Source of the DNA: an uncultured Alphaproteobacteria bacterium
GTDB lineage: Bacteria > Pseudomonadota > Alphaproteobacteria > Methylaequorales > Methylaequoraceae
Direction of reading: 5' to 3'
Length of the DNA stretch: 64,000 nt
Assembly (NCBI GenBank): GCA_902537615.1
Contig: CACBBU010000005.1
Coordinates: 1 to 64,000, forward strand
This document shows positions 27,130 through 33,158 of this stretch, piece by piece. The notes beneath the pieces were generated by a model. The model saw only the letters and a list, made by a program, of their open reading frames with translations, was not told where the DNA came from and did not search any database. The position numbers were made by a program, and so were the translations under genes. Position 1 is the first letter of the stretch, and the number at the start of each line of letters is the position of its first letter.

Positions 27130-27333
27130 ATGAATAACGAGCAATTCAAAAAATGGAGAAAAAAGCACAATTTGTCTCAATCAGAGGCTGCTATTACCCT
27201 TGGTTTAAAAAGGAGGATGATTCAGTATTATGAAAAAGGAAAAAAGGGGGAGAAAGATGTGAAAATTCCAAAATATATCAAATTAGCTTGTGAAGCCATT
27301 GATCTTAAGAAAAAATTAAAAAAAATGATTTAG
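27130..27333 (+). CDS. small XRE-family HTH DNA-binding protein
   Basis: A 67-residue protein that is essentially one helix-turn-helix domain: QFKKWRKKHNLSQSEAAITL forms helices 1-2, and LKRRMIQYYEKGKKGEK covers the recognition helix and turn. The tail KIPKYIKLACEAIDLKKK is typical of small Cro/XRE-like proteins of Alphaproteobacteria. It is the likely reader of the palindromes 67-120 bases upstream and hence autoregulated (inference). The Fae-like gene follows 18 bases downstream with a good ribosome-binding site, so the two form an operon, the only plus-strand genes between 12.1 and 33.1 kb. Confidence 0.8.
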   Translation: MNNEQFKKWRKKHNLSQSEAAITLGLKRRMIQYYEKGKKGEKDVKIPKYIKLACEAIDLKKKLKKMI

Positions 27334-27351
27334 TTAAAAGGAGTAAAATAA

Positions 27352-27894
27352 ATGAGTAAGAGTTTTGTAATGAAAATTGGGGAGTCTTTAGTTGCAGGAG
27401 GGCCTCCAGGAACCGCAGCGGAGCCAGAAGTAGTTATTGGTGAATTAGACGGTCCCTTTGGGACTGCTTTTGCTACTCTTATTGGAAACCAGATCAAAGG
27501 CCATACTAAGGTCCTGGCAATAATGAATACTGATGTTATGGTAAAGCCCGCAACCCTTATGGTTAGCAAAGTTACAGTTAAGGATGATAAATACACCAAT
27601 ATTTTAATGGGAACAGTACAGGGCGCGATTGCTAATGGTGTTTTAGATTCAGTTAAAGAAGGATATATACCCAAAGATAGGGCAAATGATTTGGGAATAA
27701 TAGTTTCTGTCTGGTTAAATCCCTTAGTAGCTAAGGATGAGAGTCTAGATCATAAAATACTTTTTGATATTCATAGGAAGGCAACAACTAATGCTATTAA
27801 AAAAGCTATGACCAATGAACCTTCTATAGATTGGTTGTTAGAAAACCAGGACTCGATTATTCATAAATACTATCAAAAAGAACTAGATAAATAA
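27352..27894 (+). CDS. Fae-like protein (formaldehyde-activating-enzyme family), probably not a true Fae
   Basis: A 180-residue protein matching the Fae fold over most of its length: the start KIGESLVAGG, then FGTAFATLIGNQIKGHTKVLAI, KPATLMVSKVTV, GTVQGAIANGVLDSVKEGYI and IIVSVWLNP. Canonical Fae condenses formaldehyde with tetrahydromethanopterin. In the segment where Fae has AHIDLIIG (with the catalytic histidine), this protein reads AEPEVVIG, so the histidine appears replaced by glutamate. No other methanopterin-pathway gene is present. It is therefore a Fae homologue of unknown role. AAGGAG precedes the ATG. It is co-transcribed with the upstream HTH gene. Confidence 0.8.
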   Translation: MSKSFVMKIGESLVAGGPPGTAAEPEVVIGELDGPFGTAFATLIGNQIKGHTKVLAIMNTDVMVKPATLMVSKVTVKDDKYTNILMGTVQGAIANGVLDSVKEGYIPKDRANDLGIIVSVWLNPLVAKDESLDHKILFDIHRKATTNAIKKAMTNEPSIDWLLENQDSIIHKYYQKELDK

Positions 27895-27896
27895 TA

Positions 27897-28005
27897 GTGT
27901 ATATGCACTTATAATATGTAAGCACAAATTATTATTTAAGTGCATACGCACATTTTTTTCTTTTTATATAATAACTAGTGGCGATTTAAATAAGTGTATA
28001 AGCAC
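27897..28005. repeat. dispersed 12-base repeats, consensus GTGYATANGCAC
   Basis: Three clear copies, GTGTATATGCAC (27897-27908), GTGCATACGCAC (27940-27951) and GTGTATAAGCAC (27994-28005), plus a degenerate ATATGTAAGCAC (27914-27925), fill the 115-base gap between the convergent fae-like and glycosyltransferase genes. The last copy lies in a perfect palindrome TAAGTG-N6-CACTTA (27991-28008). The half-site (T)AYGCAC also occurs in the upstream palindromes, suggesting one binding protein. Confidence 0.6.
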
Positions 28006-28009
28006 TTAC

Positions 28010-29407
28010 TTAGATTAGATGCTTTGTGATTATGACTGTGAAGGTTATTAAAACCAAAAGCAAAGAAAGAAAAACGGCAGCACTTCCAAGATCCTTGGCA
28101 CGCTTAGATAAATCATGTTGAGAAAAAGAGATCCTATCAATAGCTGCTTCAACACTAGAGTTAAGAAGTTCAACTATTAATAAAATTAACAAGCTACCAA
28201 TCATTAATATTTTTTCAATTGGAGATGTAGGAAAAAAAAATATGGAGGGAAAAAGAAGTACACTCAATAGAAGCTCTTGCCTGAAAGCGCTTTCCTCTTT
28301 AAAAGCAAAAACAAAACCGGACAGACTATTTATCAATGCAAAAAAAAGTCTTTTAAATCCAGTGTTCTTTTTGTGAGGATTATCATTAAAAATATAAGTT
28401 TTCGGATTTCTTTTAGATGCGATTTGTAAATTTGATTCAAATATACTAGCCACTCGTTCCCACTTAAATTTCTTTGCATGGTTAATTGGCACTGAGGGTT
28501 TAATTTGAATTGCCTTCTCGCAAGCTTTTTGTAAACTTTTATCCAAAACTCCAGCACCACTGTTACCAATTACATTTAGAGGACCTGAAACGGGAAAAGC
28601 TGCTACAGGAAGCCCACATGCCATAGCTTCAAGAATAACAAGGCCAAAGGTATCAGTTTTACTAGGAAAAACAAAAAGATCGGCTTTTCCATAAAGATTA
28701 GGAAGTTCTTTGGGCGACTTTTGTCCAAAAAACCTAACATTAGGGTATTTTTTTTCCAATTTACGTTTATCCGGACCATCACCAACTACCCATTTGTCAC
28801 AATTAATATTGAGACTAAGGAATTCTTCAAGATTTTTTTCAACAGCAACGCGTCCAACATTTATCAAAATTGGCCTGGAATTTTTAATTTTTTTTTTTGG
28901 TGGCTTAAACAAGCTTGTATCAACTCCTCGAGGCCATTCTGTTGTGTTTTTAATACCCCAATCACTTAATTCCTCCATAATAGATTTAGTTGGTGTTAAA
29001 ATTTTGTAAGCTTTATTGTGAAACCATCTCAAGTAGCTGTAACTTAAAGAAAGTGGTAATCTTGACCTTTCATAAATATATTCCGCAAATCGTGTATGAA
29101 AAGATGTCGTATAAGTAAAACCATTTTTTACAACAAAATTCCTAGCAGCAAGGCCAAGGGGACCCTCCGTTACAATATGAATAGCATCCGGTAAAAAGTC
29201 TTTGATCATTTTTTTTACTTTATTGTAAGGAAATAAAGCAAGACGAATCTCCGGATATGTGGGACAGGGAAAAGTATTGAAAAGGTTTGGAGTAATCATT
29301 TGAACATGGTGGCCTCTTTTTTCTAGTATTCTTTTAGTATGACTTAAGGTGTGAACAACGCCGTTGACTTGGGGCATCCACGCATCTGAAATTATGGATA
29401 TTTTCAT
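28010..29407 (-). CDS. fusion: GT4 glycosyltransferase (Agt-like, glycolipid synthesis) + DgkA-type diacylglycerol kinase
   Basis: A 465-residue two-domain protein. Residues 1-335 are a GT-B family 4 glycosyltransferase: the acceptor side opens SIISDAWMPQVNGVV, the donor side has LINVGRVAVEKNLEEF and SKTDTFGLVILEAMACGLP with Glu260. Residues 346-465 are a complete prokaryotic DAG kinase with three membrane helices. Its catalytic residues are in place by alignment with E. coli DgkA: Glu372 (ESAFRQE), Glu413/Asn416/Glu420 (VELLNSSVE) and Lys438-Asp439 (RAKDLGSAAV). The gene is 7 bases downstream of a PlcP-like gene. PlcP-Agt pairs release diacylglycerol and glycosylate it under phosphate starvation; the fused kinase would turn diacylglycerol back into phosphatidate. 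I know of no described fusion of this kind. Confidence 0.85.
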   Translation of the reverse strand: MKISIISDAWMPQVNGVVHTLSHTKRILEKRGHHVQMITPNLFNTFPCPTYPEIRLALFPYNKVKKMIKDFLPDAIHIVTEGPLGLAARNFVVKNGFTYTTSFHTRFAEYIYERSRLPLSLSYSYLRWFHNKAYKILTPTKSIMEELSDWGIKNTTEWPRGVDTSLFKPPKKKIKNSRPILINVGRVAVEKNLEEFLSLNINCDKWVVGDGPDKRKLEKKYPNVRFFGQKSPKELPNLYGKADLFVFPSKTDTFGLVILEAMACGLPVAAFPVSGPLNVIGNSGAGVLDKSLQKACEKAIQIKPSVPINHAKKFKWERVASIFESNLQIASKRNPKTYIFNDNPHKKNTGFKRLFFALINSLSGFVFAFKEESAFRQELLLSVLLFPSIFFFPTSPIEKILMIGSLLILLIVELLNSSVEAAIDRISFSQHDLSKRAKDLGSAAVFLSLLLVLITFTVIITKHLI

Positions 29408-29414
29408 TGCTCTT

Positions 29415-30218
29415 TTAAATTTTCGAGTGTGTTAAAATTAATTTGTTGTGTTGTTGCTTAACTTTCTCAGACCAATCAATTATCTCTAGTGTCCCATCAT
29501 AATTCTCAACCAAAGCAGTTAGGGATTCAACCCAATCACCATCATTAGCATAGATTATCCCATCAATTATTTTTAACTCTGCTTTGTGTATATGACCACA
29601 CACAACCCCATCATAGCCTCTTCTTTTTGCCTCTTTAGCCATTATCTGTTCGTAAGCTGTAACAAATGATACAGCTTTTTTTACTTTATGTTTTAAATAC
29701 TGAGATAGAGACCAATAGGGTAACTTAAAGAATCTTCTGAACTTGTTAAATAGCGTATTAATTTTTATTAAGGCTACATAGCCCTTATCACCTAAATAAG
29801 CAAGCCATTTGGCATGTTTTATTATGCCATCAAATTGGTCACCATGAATAGTCCAAAGTTTTTTTCCTTTAATTGTTTTATGAATAGCGTATTTCATAAT
29901 TTTTATGTCACCAAAGTTTACACCAATATATTTGCGGGCAGCCTCATCATGATTTCCAGGTATAAAAATAACTTTGATACCTTTTCTAGCTTTTCTAAGA
30001 AGTTTTTGAACAACGTCGTTGTGCGATTGTGGCCAATACCATTTTTTTTTAAGTCTCCAACCATCAACAATATCACCGACCAAGTATATAGTTTCAGTTT
30101 TAATTTGTTTAAGAAAGTCTAATAACAGTTCTGACTTGCAACCAGAAGTTCCAAGGTGTAGGTCAGAAATCCAAACAGTCCTGTATCCTTTTTTTATTTT
30201 GGTGGAATATCCATCCAT
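29415..30218 (-). CDS. plcP: PlcP-like metallophosphoesterase (phospholipase C; LpxH/UDP-diacylglucosamine hydrolase family)
   Basis: A 267-residue calcineurin-type phosphoesterase with all metal-binding motifs: ISDLHLG (Asp19, His21), VGDIVDGW (Asp49), PGNHDE (Asn89, His90), IHGDQFD and VCGHIHKA. Sequences of this type are often labelled UDP-2,3-diacylglucosamine hydrolase. Members paired with a GT4 glycosyltransferase are the PlcP phospholipase C that strips phosphate head groups from membrane lipids during phosphate limitation. The partner here is the GT-DgkA fusion 7 bases downstream, and the setting is a Pho island, so I favour PlcP over LpxH. A weak PHO-like sequence lies just upstream. 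Confidence 0.8.
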   Translation of the reverse strand: MDGYSTKIKKGYRTVWISDLHLGTSGCKSELLLDFLKQIKTETIYLVGDIVDGWRLKKKWYWPQSHNDVVQKLLRKARKGIKVIFIPGNHDEAARKYIGVNFGDIKIMKYAIHKTIKGKKLWTIHGDQFDGIIKHAKWLAYLGDKGYVALIKINTLFNKFRRFFKLPYWSLSQYLKHKVKKAVSFVTAYEQIMAKEAKRRGYDGVVCGHIHKAELKIIDGIIYANDGDWVESLTALVENYDGTLEIIDWSEKVKQQHNKLILTHSKI

Positions 30219-30240
30219 GTTAAATTAATAACAATATTTT

Positions 30241-30258
30241 GTGTCAAAATTATTACAA
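30241..30258 (-). promoter_or_regulatory. weak candidate PHO box upstream of plcP
   Basis: On the minus strand TTGTAAT, AATT, TTGACAC: the first heptamer fits the CTGTNAY repeat well, the second poorly. Spacing is the expected 11 bases and it lies 23-40 bases before the plcP ATG. It lacks the exact core shared by the three strong boxes. Confidence 0.35.
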
Positions 30259-30274
30259 AAAACTATATATAGTA

Positions 30275-30297
30275 AAAAAGGCCCCGAAGGGCCTTTT
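30275..30297 (-). terminator. rho-independent terminator of the porin gene
   Basis: On the minus strand AAAAGGCCC, TTCG, GGGCCTTTT: a perfect 9-base-pair stem closed by a UUCG tetraloop and followed by T residues. It stands about 30 bases past the porin stop codon and isolates the porin transcript from plcP. Confidence 0.9.
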
Positions 30298-30325
30298 ATT
30301 TAGGGTAAGGAAAGGAAATTAGCGA

Positions 30326-31741
30326 CTACCATTTCAGGTGTAGTCTTGCTTGTATGGTAGATATGTCAGATGGTGTACCTCTAGCATTATCATAATCATA
30401 TTCACCGTAAGCATACTCAAGCATGGCTCTAACATTGGAATTAAAGTAGTGGTTAAAACCAACAGTATGAACTTGTCCAGCTCCACCGCCACCATCACGT
30501 GAACCTACGCCTGTGCCAACATTGTCAAAGTCATTAGCGTCAATCCATTCATACTGATACTTAGGAACAAAACAATGCCTTTTACATTTTAGACCACCGA
30601 CGGCTCCTTTTTTTCCGCTATGCTTATACTTACCAGTAATCGCATAAGAAAGACTAGCCGAACCACCATAAATATTGTAATCATCACGAGTCCCAAGACC
30701 ACTATTGCGTGGATCAAATGTATATTTACCGATTTGATATTCGGCTTGAAACAATAAAGCATCATTAAAAATCATGGACAATTGAGGACCATGAAATGTA
30801 TGACTTTCTGCGCTTGTTAAATTACCAATATCAATAGGCTTATCAACAAAAGTATGAACACCGTTGGCCCTAGCACTGTTTGTATCATAGGTTTCAGAAC
30901 CAGACATATTTAAGTATCCAAAATGATACCCAAATAGGGTAGATAAAGGACCACCTACTAATGGCGTGTCACTTTTATAATGATAGTGAGCAGCGATACT
31001 AGCTCCGTAATGTTCACTTTCATTATCACCATTTCCTGGTACACCACTATCACCGATGGGTTGAACCAAACCTGACTCTAGACCACTAAAAATACCCATT
31101 TTAGCGTGAAATTGTTTACCAAGAGCCCCAGAAGTATCATAAACTATACCCATTCTTTGAGCAAAATTCATCATCTCGTTATGAAGAGGTCTTTCCATGA
31201 AGATAAGGTTGTTAGAACTCGTATTCTCATAAAGACCTTGACCACTTTTTACGTTACCGAAAGAAAGTTTACCAACTCCTTTAATGCTTTTAGAGATAAA
31301 GGCATCTTTAATAACTACATTTCTAACCTTGGAGTTGTTAGTTCCTTCAGCAAAATCAGGTTGGATAACCCAAGCCCATCCATTACCAATTTTACCTTTA
31401 ATATCAAATCTCAGCCTTCTGAATTCAGCACCAAAACCGTTTCCAGTTTCATGCTGAGTCATGTTACTATTACCTGATTCATAATCTATCAATTGGGTTA
31501 AATCATACATCATACGACCACCAATTTTAAATTCGTATTTTCCATCTGAACTTTTGATGCTCAGCCCTTTACCTTTTTTAAAATAAGCTTTGCTATCTCC
31601 AGAACCTTTAGACATTTCTTGTTTCATTTTTAGAACTTCATTTTGCAAAGCATCGATTTGTGCACCATAGTCTTGAGCACTTGCTGTACCAATGAAAGCT
31701 CCTGTAGCCATTACAGCTAATCCAGCATAATATTTATTCAT
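30326..31741 (-). CDS. OprP/OprO-type (phosphate-selective) outer-membrane porin
   Basis: An outer-membrane beta-barrel protein. I choose the ATG ending at 31741 (471 residues) because GAGGAAAG sits correctly upstream of it; an ATG at 31753 overlaps that site. A signal peptide ends near AFIGTASAQD, followed by a short coiled coil (YGAQIDALQNEVLKMKQEM) and then an OprO/OprP-like barrel: YEFKIGGRMMYDLTQ, FRRLRFDIKGKI, WVIQPDF, ending in a typical C-terminal strand with an aromatic end (ARLHLKW). Members pass phosphate or polyphosphate. The PHO box just upstream supports a role in phosphate uptake; the substrate is inferred. Confidence 0.85.
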   Translation of the reverse strand: MNKYYAGLAVMATGAFIGTASAQDYGAQIDALQNEVLKMKQEMSKGSGDSKAYFKKGKGLSIKSSDGKYEFKIGGRMMYDLTQLIDYESGNSNMTQHETGNGFGAEFRRLRFDIKGKIGNGWAWVIQPDFAEGTNNSKVRNVVIKDAFISKSIKGVGKLSFGNVKSGQGLYENTSSNNLIFMERPLHNEMMNFAQRMGIVYDTSGALGKQFHAKMGIFSGLESGLVQPIGDSGVPGNGDNESEHYGASIAAHYHYKSDTPLVGGPLSTLFGYHFGYLNMSGSETYDTNSARANGVHTFVDKPIDIGNLTSAESHTFHGPQLSMIFNDALLFQAEYQIGKYTFDPRNSGLGTRDDYNIYGGSASLSYAITGKYKHSGKKGAVGGLKCKRHCFVPKYQYEWIDANDFDNVGTGVGSRDGGGGAGQVHTVGFNHYFNSNVRAMLEYAYGEYDYDNARGTPSDISTIQARLHLKW

Positions 31742-31784
31742 TTCTTTCCTCATTTAATAAAATTAATAATGTTAAAGAAAAATT

Positions 31785-31818
31785 AGTATAATGATTCTGT
31801 AACAGTTTTATGACAAAT
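31785..31818 (-). promoter_or_regulatory. PHO box and -10 element of the porin gene
   Basis: On the minus strand TTGTCATAAAA then CTGTTACAGA, with the exact core GTCATAAAACTGT at 31802-31814. A TATACT sequence (31785-31790) follows about ten bases later, the layout of a PhoB-activated sigma-70 promoter in which the box replaces the -35 element. Confidence 0.85.
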
Positions 31819-31853
31819 TAAATTTGAAAAAAAATTTAAGGATTTGTGTTGTA

Positions 31854-33122
31854 TTATTGCAACAAGTTAGGGCTATTAGTTTGAAATGTAACTAAAAATT
31901 TAGAACCTTTTCCGATTTCTGATTCAATGTGAAAATTAGCATTATGACGATTTAAAATATGCTTAACTATCGATAAGCCAAGACCTGTATTACCTGAATT
32001 TCTTGAACGAGAGGGATCGACTCTAAAAAATCTTTTTGTTAAAAGAGGAATATTTTGAGTTGTAACACCAATGCCAAAGTCCTCAACGGTTAAATTTACA
32101 ACGTCTTTAATAATCTTGATACTTACCTCTATTGGTTTCTTTGATTGACTATGTGTAATGGCGTTTTCAATAATATTAAAAAAAACCTGATTAAGCTCTG
32201 ATTCATCGCCGGTTATAAAAATTTCTTTTTTTGGAATTAAAAACTTACAATCAATTCGTTTAAATAATTTTCTTTCCTTACAAATTTTTTGAACGTTTTT
32301 AAGAATATCGGTTAAATTTACTTTTTCATCAGGTGGACTAAATTCAGTTCTCTCAATTCGCGATAAAGATAGTAAGTCATTCACAAGTCTTGACATTCGC
32401 TCAGCTTCGTTACCCATAGTTTTTAAAAAACTTTCTTTTATATTTTTTGTAGTGTTTTTTTCTGATAGAAGAGTTTCACAATACCCAATAATCACAGAAA
32501 TAGGGGTTTTTAGCTCATGACTGGCGTTAGCTATAAAATCTTTTTGCAGGTTTTGTAAATTATGTTCTGCAGTTGTATCAAAGAGTCTAATAAAACTTAA
32601 TTTATTTTTACCCACATCTCTGCTCCCAGAAATCCAAATTTTATAAATTCTTTCGGATGGATAAATCAAGTCTACTTCTTTTTCAATTGGTTTTTTCTTT
32701 TTTTGTGATTCATCAATAAGATCACTAAGTTCAGGTATTCTGAGAACAGAAAAAATATTTTTGTTTTTAATATTTTCTCCAAGAAGTTGTCCACTTGCTG
32801 AATTAAACTCTATAACTTGAAGACGCTGATCTATAATTAAGAGGGGATCGGGAAAATGTTGAAAAAAATAATTAAAGAAAAAAACCCTTAATTGTTCAAT
32901 CCTGTAGTTATCCTGATATTTTTTTAAAATACTATTTAAGTTAAAAATTATGGGTTCGTATAATTTAAAAAAAAATAACCGAGAGCTTTTGATTGGTTTG
33001 CCTGAAAAATTCTGTAAATTTTTAATTACACTTCTAAGATCTTTTAAGAAAAGAAAGATAAAAAGTAGACATACTAGTAATATAAATATGAATACGATAA
33101 TTATATCTTTATGAACAAACAT
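31854..33122 (-). CDS. phoR: phosphate regulon sensor histidine kinase PhoR
   Basis: A 422-residue membrane kinase. An N-terminal membrane segment (about 7-28) precedes a PAS-like domain (about 85-185: DPLLIIDQRLQVIEFN). The HisKA domain has phospho-acceptor His202 in FIANASHELKTPISV, and the ATPase domain has the N box (NQVFFNIIENAITHS), G1 (VEDFGIGV) and G2 (GNTGLGLSIVKHIL). Membrane-anchor, PAS, HisKA, HATPase is the PhoR layout, and it lies next to the PHO-box porin gene and about 17 kb from phoB. It is divergent from mutS with a 36-base gap. Another PAS-type kinase is conceivable, but context favours PhoR. Confidence 0.88.
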   Translation of the reverse strand: MFVHKDIIIVFIFILLVCLLFIFLFLKDLRSVIKNLQNFSGKPIKSSRLFFFKLYEPIIFNLNSILKKYQDNYRIEQLRVFFFNYFFQHFPDPLLIIDQRLQVIEFNSASGQLLGENIKNKNIFSVLRIPELSDLIDESQKKKKPIEKEVDLIYPSERIYKIWISGSRDVGKNKLSFIRLFDTTAEHNLQNLQKDFIANASHELKTPISVIIGYCETLLSEKNTTKNIKESFLKTMGNEAERMSRLVNDLLSLSRIERTEFSPPDEKVNLTDILKNVQKICKERKLFKRIDCKFLIPKKEIFITGDESELNQVFFNIIENAITHSQSKKPIEVSIKIIKDVVNLTVEDFGIGVTTQNIPLLTKRFFRVDPSRSRNSGNTGLGLSIVKHILNRHNANFHIESEIGKGSKFLVTFQTNSPNLLQ

Positions 33123-33158
33123 AGAAATGTTTATATAGAAAATTAATGTTAAAGAAAA

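Noticed and set aside
27330-27674. Minus-strand frame of 114 residues over the fae-like gene
   Set aside because: It lies wholly within a well-supported family gene and matches nothing itself.
27897-28008. CRISPR array
   Set aside because: The repeats are only 12 bases, unevenly spaced and not separated by spacers of constant length.
29415-30218. Assignment as LpxH of lipid A synthesis
   Set aside because: The phosphoesterase motifs fit both, but the tight pairing with a GT4 glycosyltransferase and the Pho island favour PlcP; no lipid A genes are nearby. LpxH activity is not excluded.
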